From positions 1-9,101 of the forward strand of contig CAMJXZ010000119.1 in NCBI GenBank assembly GCA_946409855.1: 9,101 nucleotides of DNA, written 5' to 3'. Positions 1-6,558 of this stretch are shown piece after piece. The position numbers were made by a program, and so were the translations under genes. The stretch's first letter is position 1, and each line of letters starts with the position of its first letter. Below the pieces are notes generated by a model, which worked only from the letters and a program-made list of their open reading frames with translations, searched no databases and was not told the origin of the DNA. Source of the DNA: an uncultured Clostridia bacterium (GTDB lineage: Bacteria; Bacillota; Clostridia; Christensenellales; Aristaeellaceae).

Positions 1-104
1 CCGGCGATTTACTCGCCGGATCGGCGAAGCCGACCGCAGGCGGCAGGGCTTCGCGCCGGTCTGGCCATGGCGGGGGGAGCGTTGAGGGGGAACACCCTCT
101 ACTG

Positions 105-194
105 AAATCCGCAGTGGCGACCTGCGCGCCGCGAGGATGAATTTTTGTGGAGCAGGCTTGACCTGCGGAACAAAAATTCTTTCCTTGCGGATTT
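105..194. repeat. Nested palindromic element (candidate structured RNA or dispersed repeat)
   Basis: The outer arms AAATCCGCA (105-113) and TGCGGATTT (186-194) are perfectly complementary over 9 bp. Inside them, GAATTTTTGT (139-148) pairs perfectly with ACAAAAATTC (170-179). A symmetric GGA/GGA internal loop follows, then GCAGG (152-156) pairs with CCTGC (162-166) around the loop CTTGA. A partial helix 129-137/182-190 competes with the outer arms. The strand of any RNA is unknown. The symmetry fits a palindromic intergenic repeat as well as a non-coding RNA. Confidence 0.5.
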
Positions 195-299
195 GCCGCC
201 TTGGGTTGCGAGGGCCCGAAGAACAGGCCGGCAGGCCCTGGCAGCCACTTGTCTGTCAGCATTCTCAAAGGGAAAAGCTATGCGCGATAGGCAAATCCG
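188..299. repeat. Long-range inverted repeat overlapping the nested element
   Basis: CGGATTTGCC (188-197) is the exact reverse complement of GGCAAATCCG (290-299). The left arm shares CGGATTT with the outer arm of the 105-194 element, so pairing 105-113/186-194 and pairing 188-197/290-299 exclude each other. Mutually exclusive helices are seen in attenuators and riboswitches. No gene or ligand domain is visible here to support that role, and the arms may simply be repeat copies. Confidence 0.4.
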
Positions 300-316
300 T
301 TTGGGGGGTTCCGTAG

Positions 317-333
317 GGGGGACGAAGTCCCCC
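317..333. repeat. GC-rich hairpin with GAA/TTC triloop
   Basis: GGGGGAC (317-323) and GTCCCCC (327-333) form a perfect 7-bp stem around GAA (TTC on the other strand). No T-run follows on either strand, so it is not a typical rho-independent terminator. The C-GAA-G loop closure is the same as in the hairpin at 21-33. Confidence 0.6.
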
Positions 334-338
334 ATGCG

Positions 339-365
339 GTCACTGTTCACCCCGTGAACAGTGAC
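339..365. repeat. Perfect 12-bp inverted repeat beside the terminator
   Basis: GTCACTGTTCAC (339-350) and GTGAACAGTGAC (354-365) are exact reverse complements separated by CCC. The right arm abuts the A-run (366-371) that forms the U-tract of the minus-strand terminator, so a read-through transcript would form this second hairpin at once. It may act as a 3'-end stabiliser or backup, or be a dispersed palindromic repeat. Confidence 0.65.
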
Positions 366-396
366 AAAAAACGGAAAGCCCTGCCCGGGCTTTCCG
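366..396 (-). terminator. Rho-independent terminator of the XRE/secreted-protein cluster
   Basis: Read on the minus strand, a perfect 10-bp stem CGGAAAGCCC/GGGCTTTCCG (plus-strand arms 372-381 and 387-396, 5-base loop) is followed by six T residues (A 366-371 on the plus strand). The stem begins about 32 bases after the stop codon of the XRE regulator, so it ends that transcription unit. Confidence 0.88.
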
Positions 397-428
397 AAAC
401 GGATCACTTTCCGATACGGTCTGGATCG

Positions 429-1163
429 TTACAGTTCCGCCTCCAGCCGCACGCAGCGGCCGACCACGGTCAGTTCGTTCAGGTTCTTGATCTCGCTCTC
501 GCAGCGGTCGTCATAGGACTGCAGCATGACCTGAAAGCCGGCCATCAGGATGGTCTTGCGCAGGATTTTTCCGTACGGCGTGTCCAGCACCATGATGGCC
601 CCGTCGGCCGGACCGCTGGCGGGCACCACCAGCAGATAGTCCCCCTTCATGACCCGGAAGCCGCGGAGCTGATTGTCCGGCGCGGCCAGATAATACACCT
701 TGTCCGGATTGGCCCCTTCGATTTTGCCGTTGGTGATGGGCAGCAGCCGGTGGTCCACCTCTTTCATGGCCGCGTTGTACACCGGGACGTGCTTGAGCAC
801 GTTGGCCAGCGCGTCCAGCCAGATGGAGCCGGCGACTGCCGCGTTTTCCGTATCGCCGCCCTGTTTTTCCTTCTTGGTCAGCTTTTTGTCCGGCACGACG
901 GTGACAGAGGAAAGGGCCGGCATGGCGGACTGCAGGTCCACCGTCGCGGCGATATCGTCCAGGGTGAATTCGGCTTCGGCGCGGGTGTCCTTGAGGCCCA
1001 TGGTTTTCAGGATCCTGCGCGCCTGGTCGTCCGCGATGATCCGCTTGCCCGATTCCACCTCCATCAGATATTTGTCGCTGACGCCGCACTTGCGGGCCAC
1101 CTGCTTGTAGCTCAGCCCCTGGCGCGTTCTTTCCAGGCGGATCAGGTCTCCGAGTCTGCTCAT
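429..1163 (-). CDS. XRE-family HTH regulator with degenerate LexA/S24-like C-terminal domain
   Basis: This 244-residue cytoplasmic protein is probably a DNA-binding repressor. Residues about 4-58 form a Cro/C1-type helix-turn-helix (QGLSYKQVARKCGVSDKYLMEVESG pattern, split as helix 2 near 17-25 and recognition helix near 29-38). Residues about 60-110 look like a linker. Residues about 140-244 resemble the S24/LexA beta fold: a VMKGDYLLVV stretch near 171-180, a GAIMVLD strand, and an ending LTVVGRCVRLEAEL like the family's 'GxVv' terminus. The usual G-x-S-M nucleophile site reads DNQL (165 Q where Ser is expected), and the position of the catalytic Lys appears to be Leu near 201, so self-cleavage is doubtful. 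That alignment is by eye. The start is set by AAGGAGA (plus 1169-1175), 5 bases from ATG. It is the last gene of the cluster, 22 bases after the lipoprotein gene, with a terminator just downstream. Its target is unknown; regulation of its own operon is plausible. Confidence 0.82.
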   Translation of the reverse strand: MSRLGDLIRLERTRQGLSYKQVARKCGVSDKYLMEVESGKRIIADDQARRILKTMGLKDTRAEAEFTLDDIAATVDLQSAMPALSSVTVVPDKKLTKKEKQGGDTENAAVAGSIWLDALANVLKHVPVYNAAMKEVDHRLLPITNGKIEGANPDKVYYLAAPDNQLRGFRVMKGDYLLVVPASGPADGAIMVLDTPYGKILRKTILMAGFQVMLQSYDDRCESEIKNLNELTVVGRCVRLEAEL

Positions 1164-1185
1164 AAAAGTCTCCTTCGGGAAGGCG

Positions 1186-2700
1186 TTATTTGAGGGGGGC
1201 GCCGGTCAGCTGGATGAACCTGGCGGGCAGATTGTGCAGCAGGGACTGGATCAGCACCGAACGGCTTTCGGCGTCCAGCATGTCCAGACGGAGGGAGGAA
1301 GAAATGGCTTCGTCGATATACAGGGGCGTCTGGCGGGTGCTGGTCCTGCCGTCCAGACTGAGGGTGATGCTGGCGTTGCTTTCCAAGTCGACCCATTCCA
1401 GCGTCCCTGCCACATAAACGGGGGAGGAGAGCTTCGCCTCTTTGGAATAGATGCGGGCGTCCTTCAGGGTCAGGGACATGACGGGCAGGTGCAGGGTTTC
1501 GTCGGGCTTGACGACCAGGGTGCCGCCCATCGTCCTTTCGTAGCGGTTCGCGTAGACGTCGTTCACGTCTTTCACGCCGTCCCATTCCAGGTTGTATTCG
1601 AAGGTCAGCGTGTCGGGCTCGGTCACGGAATCAGGGGTCTGGCCGGGCGTCCACTTGACGTCGCCGACCCAGATCCCGGCGTCCATTTTTTTGCCGGATA
1701 CTTCGATGAGCGCGCCTGTATAAGGCGCTTTGGCCAGTTCCGCCCGGAGCTGCCATTTGTCCGCGCTGCCCTCAACGGTATGGGCGATGATGATCTGGCT
1801 GACCGGCGCGGTCTCCGCGAAGGGGATCTGCATGCTCTCGTACAGAAGCTGGTCCATGCTGTACTGCCGGCGGATCACGATGTCGCCCTTGAGGTTCACC
1901 CGGTCGATCATGCTCATGAAGCTGAAGATCATATCCGTCTGGAGATACGCGGCCTGTTCGTCCACCGTCAGGATTTCCCGCAGCAGGCTTGAAAGCTCCT
2001 GATTGCTGATCACGTAGATCAGCATCTGCTTGGTTTCCTGCAATAGCGCGTTGGCCGGGATGACGTAGTCCAGGTTCGTGATCTGCCTGCCGGAAGCATC
2101 CACTTCGGGGGTGGTCTTGTAATAGTTCATCATCCATTTGTTCAGCTCCGCGGTGAGCCGGTCATAGTGGGGCTTCGCCCGCTCCTTCCAGCTTTCATCC
2201 GCGGTAAAGATGGAATACAGCACGTGGAGCAGGGACGGCCAGGCGCTGTCGTTCAGCGCGTTCAGGGCCAGGGATACCGCGTCGTTGGACGGGGCAAAGG
2301 CGTAATAGATGCTGTCGTCCAGAAGCGGGGAACGGACGTAGCGGATGCCCGAATGGTCCTCCACCAGGATGTTGCGGATCGAAACGGTGCCGGACGCGTT
2401 GGTGAGCGTCAGCACGCTTTCGCTGCCCAGGTCCGCGGTGGGGTTCTGGTTGGTGTGCAGAAAGCTGAGCGTATAGTTCTGCAGATACGCCTGGATGGCG
2501 GCCCAGACCGCCGCGTCCATGAACGAGGGCTTTTCCTGGGACGCGGTGCCGGTCAGCGTGCCCTGAAAGCAGGAGCTTTTCCAGTGCCCGATCAGCTTGT
2601 CCAGCTGTGTGCTTTCCTGTACGGCGACATCCGCGGCCGCGGAAAGGCAGCCGGTCAGCAGGCACAGGCAGAGCAGCAGGGCGATCCATTGTTTCCGCAT
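1186..2700 (-). CDS. Putative lipoprotein of unknown function
   Basis: This 504-residue protein has an N-terminus MRKQ followed by a hydrophobic stretch and a lipobox L15-T-G-C18, which predicts lipid attachment to Cys18 and surface anchoring in a Gram-positive cell. I do not recognise the family. The mature part has an alpha-helical half (about 60-300) and a beta-rich half (about 300-490) with alternating polar/hydrophobic strands, and no catalytic motif stands out. Segments near 203-220 and 268-311 resemble segments of the neighbouring secreted protein (2704-4005), suggesting distant paralogy. The start is supported by GGAGGA (plus 2709-2714), about 8 bases upstream of ATG and embedded in the 3' end of the preceding gene. 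The gap between the genes is 3 bases, so translation is probably coupled. A substrate-binding, chaperone or cell-wall sensing role would all fit; none is shown. Confidence 0.8.
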   Translation of the reverse strand: MRKQWIALLLCLCLLTGCLSAAADVAVQESTQLDKLIGHWKSSCFQGTLTGTASQEKPSFMDAAVWAAIQAYLQNYTLSFLHTNQNPTADLGSESVLTLTNASGTVSIRNILVEDHSGIRYVRSPLLDDSIYYAFAPSNDAVSLALNALNDSAWPSLLHVLYSIFTADESWKERAKPHYDRLTAELNKWMMNYYKTTPEVDASGRQITNLDYVIPANALLQETKQMLIYVISNQELSSLLREILTVDEQAAYLQTDMIFSFMSMIDRVNLKGDIVIRRQYSMDQLLYESMQIPFAETAPVSQIIIAHTVEGSADKWQLRAELAKAPYTGALIEVSGKKMDAGIWVGDVKWTPGQTPDSVTEPDTLTFEYNLEWDGVKDVNDVYANRYERTMGGTLVVKPDETLHLPVMSLTLKDARIYSKEAKLSSPVYVAGTLEWVDLESNASITLSLDGRTSTRQTPLYIDEAISSSLRLDMLDAESRSVLIQSLLHNLPARFIQLTGAPLK

Positions 2701-2703
2701 TTT

Positions 2704-4005
2704 TTATTCCTCCGTTTCTTGTTGTGCCGGAATCGGGGGGACGTTGGGCCCGTTCATCCAGGCGTCCGTTCTGAGCAGATGATCCAGCTGGCGCTGGTCT
2801 TTGTACGATAAGGTGTTCCGTTTCATGGCAAGCAGTTCCAGCAGGGCGCCGGCCGCCTGGCCCCGGGAAAGGACAGGCCGGCTCAATGCCGGCTGCCCGG
2901 GGGTGACGCTGACCCGGGACGACCATTTGACGACATAGCTGGCCGCGTGTTTCTGCCAGCCGGAAAGGGTTCCGGAAAGAGATCCGTCCGGCGCGCTGTC
3001 CAGTTTCAGGGAAAACTGCCAGTTTTCGGTGATGCCGTCGTGCTTTTCCTCGCGGTCCAGCCGGAGGGTGACGGCCTCTTCCGTCCCTTTCCGGCATTCC
3101 ATTCTGAGCGTGTCTTCGGTAGTCCGGGTGTCGTTCCCTTTTACAGTTTTGACGGTAAACGTGCAGTCCCGGGATACCTTGCCGCGGGAGGTGTTCCATT
3201 TGGGGACGTTCAGCACCGCCTGGAAGCTGTTTCCGCCGCGGACGGCGGGCGCCTTGACGGAAAAGTAGAAGATGTCCCCGCTGCGGCCGATCACGAAGGT
3301 CAGCTTCCGGATATCGGCCCCGCCGGAGCCGATCCGTCCGCCCAGCTGGTAGGCCATGTCCTGCCCGTTCCCGTTCAGGTTCCGGCGGAAGACCATCTCG
3401 CTTTCCAGCGTCATTTGGTCGAGATAGCCGGAAAAATCATCGTGAACCCGGCTGCCGGCAAAGACGGCCTTCAGGTCGTTCAAAAAGGGCTGTAGCGCCG
3501 ACGGGGGCAGAAGAGCGTACTGTTCCCTGCTGACTGTCAGGGACTGGCGGGCGGGCGAACTGCCCAGGACGTTGAAGTAGGTGCTTTTTTCTTCCACCTC
3601 CGGCGGCTCTTCGCCGCTGACCCCGGACAGATATTCAAACAGGGCGGGGAAGCGCTGCTCCCACAGGCGCCTGAGCGCCGTGAGGCCGGCCGGGTACGGG
3701 AGCGCCTGATCCGTTTCCTTCCCGGCGGAAGCGATGATTTCCTTGCCGCTGTCTTCATCCGAAAGGGCGAGAAAATCGCCCGCGGGGCCGGCGGAGAACC
3801 GGACGGACAACGGGGACAAAAGGCCGTTCAGGAGGGCGAGGGAAGAATCCGTCGTGTTGAGCCAGGTGACCTCCAGACCGGAGACGGAAACGGTCATGCC
3901 GTTTTCGCTGGTTTCCAGCGCGGTCCAGGCGTCCGAAAAACCGGCCTGCGCGCTGAGAGGCAGAAGGGCCGAAAGCAAACAGAGCAGAAGACACATTCGT
4001 CTCAT
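2704..4005 (-). CDS. Putative secreted protein of unknown function
   Basis: This 433-residue protein starts MRRM, followed by a leucine-rich hydrophobic core and S-A-Q-A21, a typical signal peptidase I site (cleavage after residue 21). There is no lipobox and no second membrane helix, so it is exported and soluble or loosely attached. The family is not recognised. Residues 35-100 and 195-345 look beta-rich with many charged alternating strands; 105-130 and 165-185 look helical. The PARQSLTV and MTLESEMVFRRN segments (151-158 and 198-209) parallel parts of the lipoprotein encoded just downstream. The C-terminus (about 370-433) is a helical, Pro- and Glu-ending tail. The ATG is preceded by a weak AGGTGA about 6 bases upstream. 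It is the first gene of the cluster, after the terminator at 4074-4114. The promoter is not clear: a TGGTATAAG match at 4018-4026 lies too close to the start. Confidence 0.78.
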   Translation of the reverse strand: MRRMCLLLCLLSALLPLSAQAGFSDAWTALETSENGMTVSVSGLEVTWLNTTDSSLALLNGLLSPLSVRFSAGPAGDFLALSDEDSGKEIIASAGKETDQALPYPAGLTALRRLWEQRFPALFEYLSGVSGEEPPEVEEKSTYFNVLGSSPARQSLTVSREQYALLPPSALQPFLNDLKAVFAGSRVHDDFSGYLDQMTLESEMVFRRNLNGNGQDMAYQLGGRIGSGGADIRKLTFVIGRSGDIFYFSVKAPAVRGGNSFQAVLNVPKWNTSRGKVSRDCTFTVKTVKGNDTRTTEDTLRMECRKGTEEAVTLRLDREEKHDGITENWQFSLKLDSAPDGSLSGTLSGWQKHAASYVVKWSSRVSVTPGQPALSRPVLSRGQAAGALLELLAMKRNTLSYKDQRQLDHLLRTDAWMNGPNVPPIPAQQETEE

Positions 4006-4073
4006 TCCATCACCTGCCTTATACCAATAAAACGAAGCAGAAGGGCAGATTCATCCCGGAAAAAACGGAAATC

Positions 4074-4114
4074 AAAAAAACATTTTTGCCGCGGAACGGT
4101 ACGGTTTCCGCGGC
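4074..4114 (-). terminator. Rho-independent terminator after the HAD phosphatase gene
   Basis: Read on the minus strand, GCCGCGGAA/TTCCGCGGC (plus-strand arms 4088-4096 and 4106-4114) form a perfect 9-bp stem around a 9-base loop. The sequence AAAAATG and then seven T residues (A 4074-4080 on the plus strand) follow. The U-tract starts 7 bases after the stem, which is further than usual, so efficiency is uncertain. It lies about 21 bases past the phosphatase stop and separates the two minus-strand operons. Confidence 0.72.
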
Positions 4115-4135
4115 AGGATCCCGGCGTGCCGCCGC

Positions 4136-4942
4136 TCAGTCCGTGAGCATTTGCCAGATGTCGGCGATGGACTGGCAGACAAACTGGGGTTTGACATCGC
4201 TTTTGGCCCAGTCTTCCCGGGTCGTTTCTCCGCTGAAAACAAGCACCGTGGAGATACCGGCGTTGACCCCGCAGGCGATATCCGTATAGATCCGGTCGCC
4301 GATCAGGACGGCGTCCTGCGGCTGAAAGCCCGCTTTCTGAATGGCCAGCCGGGCGATGGCCGGCTCCGGCTTGCCGATAAAGTAGGGCTTGCGCTTGGTG
4401 GCGTTAAAAAGCATCTGGCTGACGGAGCCGCAGTCGGGCACGTACCCGTAGGCGGTGGGGCAGACCCAGTCCGGGTTGGTGGCCAGGTAGGTGACGCCCA
4501 TGCCCAGCAGGATGCAGGCGTCTTCCAGCTTCTGAAAGGTCAGCTCCGTATCAAAGCCCATCAGCAGGCAGTCGATATCGTCTTCCAGCCGGTCGGTAAT
4601 GGGAAACCCGGCCCTGGCCAGCTGTTCCCGGAAGGAGCGGGTGCCCAGGGCGTAGATCTTTTTGCCGTGCCAGTTTTCGCGCAGATAGACGCAGGCGGCG
4701 TCGGTGGAGGTGAAAAAATCGCCGGCGCAGGCGGGAATGTGAAGCCGGGTCATCTTGGCGACATAGCTGTCCACCGATTTGGAGGAATTGTTGGTCAGAT
4801 ACAGGTATCTGCCGCCCCGCGCCTTAATGGCGTTCAGGAAATCCAGACAGTGATCGAAAACGTCGTCGTCCAGGTACAGCGTCCCGTCCATATCCAGCAG
4901 GAACAGCTTCTTGTCCCGGAGGACCTCCCGCATGTTATCCAT
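4136..4942 (-). CDS. HAD-IIA family phosphatase (NagD / glycerol-3-phosphate phosphatase-like)
   Basis: This 268-residue cytoplasmic enzyme has all four HAD motifs: D17-M-D19-G-T (nucleophile and acid/base), T50-N-N-S-S, K191 in IGKPEP, and the acidic pair D216/D221 in GDRIYTD. Mg2+-dependent phosphate hydrolysis is expected. The large insert between motifs II and III (about 75-185, with GFDTELTF and LATNPD) is the C2A cap of the HAD-IIA subfamily, which includes NagD, AraL, phosphoglycolate phosphatases and glycerol-3-phosphate phosphatases. The length is normal. The ATG lies 12 bases after the DUF1667 stop, and the AAGGGG ribosome binding site overlaps that stop codon, so it is the last gene of the flavoenzyme operon. 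Being placed after GlpA/GlpB-like genes makes glycerol 3-phosphate or a similar C2-C3 phosphate a reasonable substrate guess. HAD-IIA enzymes are broad and specificity cannot be read from the sequence. Confidence 0.93.
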   Translation of the reverse strand: MDNMREVLRDKKLFLLDMDGTLYLDDDVFDHCLDFLNAIKARGGRYLYLTNNSSKSVDSYVAKMTRLHIPACAGDFFTSTDAACVYLRENWHGKKIYALGTRSFREQLARAGFPITDRLEDDIDCLLMGFDTELTFQKLEDACILLGMGVTYLATNPDWVCPTAYGYVPDCGSVSQMLFNATKRKPYFIGKPEPAIARLAIQKAGFQPQDAVLIGDRIYTDIACGVNAGISTVLVFSGETTREDWAKSDVKPQFVCQSIADIWQMLTD

Positions 4943-4954
4943 GGTTCAAACCCC

Positions 4955-5299
4955 TTACAGCGCTTTGGTGACCACGACGCCGGCCCCTGTCCCCGCGGCG
5001 TCCCGCAGGACAACCTGGCCGATTTCGACGGGGGATGAAAGCGTCACCCCGTTGAGCTCCTTCATAATGTCCATCAGCTTCGCCTTGGGCACGGCCCTGT
5101 CCGTCTTGACCGGGCAGCGGGGGTAGGCGCCCCCGGTGATGCGGACCGTGCTGGTCAGCACCCGGGTGGGGTTTTGGATCTCGTTTTTGCCGTACTCGGC
5201 GCCCCTTGGGCAGGAATTGCCGGTCACCGCAAAGCCGTTTTCCTCATCCACGTGAAGACGGCAGCCCTTGGGACAGACGATGCATACCAGTTCTTTCAC
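4955..5299 (-). CDS. DUF1667 protein, small four-cysteine (probable Fe-S) redox subunit
   Basis: This 114-residue protein carries C6-x2-C9-x3-C13-x16-C30 in the pattern VCPKGC ... GNSCPRG, followed by a PTRVLTSTV stretch and a C-terminal SPVEIGQVVLRD region. I recognise it as DUF1667, a family usually encoded with GlpA- and GlpB-like flavoproteins in anaerobes. The cysteine pattern resembles the N-terminal [4Fe-4S] domain of molybdopterin oxidoreductases (C-x2-C-x3-C...C-P-x-G), so cluster binding and an electron-transfer role in a complex with the two upstream flavoproteins are likely. This is inference. Translation starts at GTG, with AAAGGAGG about 10 bases upstream inside the end of the preceding gene. 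The gap to that gene is 5 bases. Confidence 0.9.
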   Translation of the reverse strand: MKELVCIVCPKGCRLHVDEENGFAVTGNSCPRGAEYGKNEIQNPTRVLTSTVRITGGAYPRCPVKTDRAVPKAKLMDIMKELNGVTLSSPVEIGQVVLRDAAGTGAGVVVTKAL

Positions 5300-5304
5300 A
5301 GCCG

Positions 5305-6558
5305 TTACGCCTCCTTTGCGCTGACGGTGATCTGACCGCCCCGCGCCTGGTCGAGTATCTTCCGGGGCAGAAGGATATGCTCCATTTCGCCCGGGGCCAT
5401 ATGCTCCCGGCGGAAAGACGCGAGCACTTTTTCGCCGTCGCTGATTTCAATGACGCTGTTTTTGAACACCCGGCGCACGCGGAAGAAGACGTCCGCCGCC
5501 TTTTCGACGGCCTGCGCGCGGATCTTCTGGGGCACGGTGTAGCCCACGTCCGCGCCGTTTTTGAGTTCCAGCGCTTCGCCTTCCCTTTGCCCTTTGAGGA
5601 CAAACTCGGCCGCGGCGGCGCCGGCGCGCTCGCTCTCGGCGGAAACGTAGTCCACCAGGTCGTGCACATGGACGACATTGCCGCAGGCGAAAATGCCGGG
5701 CACGGAGGTTTCCATGTTCTCATAGACGACCGCGCCGTTGGTGCGCGGGTCCATCTGGATGCCGGCCGCGCGGGTCAGCTCGTTTTCGGGGATCAGGCCG
5801 ACGGACAAAAGCACGGTATCGCAGTCAAACTCCAGGTTGGTCCCGGGGATCGGCTGACGGTTTTCGTCCAGTTTGTGGACGGTGACGTGGGAGACCCGGC
5901 CGTTTTCGGCCCTGATGTCGGTGATCGTGTGGGACAGATACAGGGGGATGTCCCAGTCGTTCAGGCACTGCACGATGTTGCGCATCAGGCCGCCGGAATA
6001 GGGCATCAGCTCCACGCAGGCCAGCACTTTGGCCCCTTCCAGGGTCATGCGGCGGGCCATGATCAGCCCGATGTCGCCCGAGCCCAGGATGACGACCCGC
6101 TTGCCGACCATGTAGCCTTCCAGGTTCAGGTAGCGCTGGGCGGAGCCGGCGGTAAAGACGCCGGCGGGCCGGTCCCCGGGGATGCCGATGGCGCCGCGGG
6201 TCCTCTCCCTGCAGCCCATGCACAGCACGATCGATTTGGCCGAAAGCACCTGATAGCCGTCTTTGGCGGAGATGACGTGCACCTGGCGGCCGGCGGTGAT
6301 CTCCAGCACCATGGTGTCCAGCATCAGCTCCACGCCGGTTTCCTTCAGCATATCGATGAAGCGGGCGGCGTATTCGGGCCCCGTCAGTTCCTCTTTAAAG
6401 CGGTGCAGGCCGAACCCGTTGTGGATGCACTGGTTGAGGATCCCGCCCGCCTCCTTGTCCCTTTCCACGATCAGGATGCTGCGCAGGCCCTTCTGCCAGG
6501 CGCTGTTGGCTGCGGCAAGGCCGGCCGGGCCGCCGCCGATCACGATCAGATCATACAT
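5305..6558 (-). CDS. FAD/NAD(P)-dependent oxidoreductase, GlpB-like subunit
   Basis: This 417-residue cytoplasmic flavoprotein has an N-terminal FAD-binding Rossmann motif G8-G-G-P-A-G13 with the acidic end of strand 2 near E32. It also has a conserved GGILNQCIHNGFGL stretch (38-51), CMGCRERTRGA (113-123) and a second dinucleotide fold G159-S-G-D-I-G164 expected to bind NAD(P)H. The C-terminal FAD motif is SVPGIFACGNVVHVHDLVDYV (from about 285). The last 90 residues are a small beta-rich tail. This is the disulfide-reductase-like family found as the partner of GlpA-type dehydrogenases. It probably takes electrons from the GlpA-like protein and passes them to NAD(P) or another acceptor. The ATG directly follows the TAA of the upstream gene (no gap); GGAGG lies 11 bases upstream and a closer AGGA about 5 bases upstream. 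E. coli GlpC is not encoded here; DUF1667 takes that position. Confidence 0.92.
   Translation of the reverse strand: MYDLIVIGGGPAGLAAANSAWQKGLRSILIVERDKEAGGILNQCIHNGFGLHRFKEELTGPEYAARFIDMLKETGVELMLDTMVLEITAGRQVHVISAKDGYQVLSAKSIVLCMGCRERTRGAIGIPGDRPAGVFTAGSAQRYLNLEGYMVGKRVVILGSGDIGLIMARRMTLEGAKVLACVELMPYSGGLMRNIVQCLNDWDIPLYLSHTITDIRAENGRVSHVTVHKLDENRQPIPGTNLEFDCDTVLLSVGLIPENELTRAAGIQMDPRTNGAVVYENMETSVPGIFACGNVVHVHDLVDYVSAESERAGAAAAEFVLKGQREGEALELKNGADVGYTVPQKIRAQAVEKAADVFFRVRRVFKNSVIEISDGEKVLASFRREHMAPGEMEHILLPRKILDQARGGQITVSAKEA

Larger units (their letters stand above)
1..365. other. Gene-free, hairpin-rich intergenic region
   Basis: No supportable gene lies here. The short open frames that cross it lack ribosome binding sites, and the minus-strand one would run through the terminator at 366-396. 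The region holds many inverted repeats: 1-7/13-19 (CCGGCGA, loop TTTAC), 21-25/29-33 (TCGGC with a GAA loop), 84-88/95-99 (GAGGG), 139-148/170-179, 211-216/234-239 (AGGGCC), 317-323/327-333 and 339-350/354-365. The strongest are listed separately. This density suggests intergenic repeat DNA or a structured RNA or leader for a gene left of the window. The choice between these cannot be made from one copy. Confidence 0.7.

Noticed and set aside
99..407. Small open frames (minus 99-407, plus 145-357) in the left intergenic region
   Set aside because: They have no ribosome binding sites, run through strong hairpins or the terminator, and their translations have no recognisable features.
354..1193. 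A 279-codon plus-strand open frame opposite the XRE regulator
   Set aside because: It is antisense to a gene with a clear HTH domain and ribosome binding site, and its composition is typical of an antisense frame.
4018..4026. An extended -10 match (TGGTATAAG on the minus strand) before the secreted-protein gene
   Set aside because: Transcription from it would start within or after the weak ribosome binding site, and no fitting -35 lies upstream. A leaderless start is possible but not supported.
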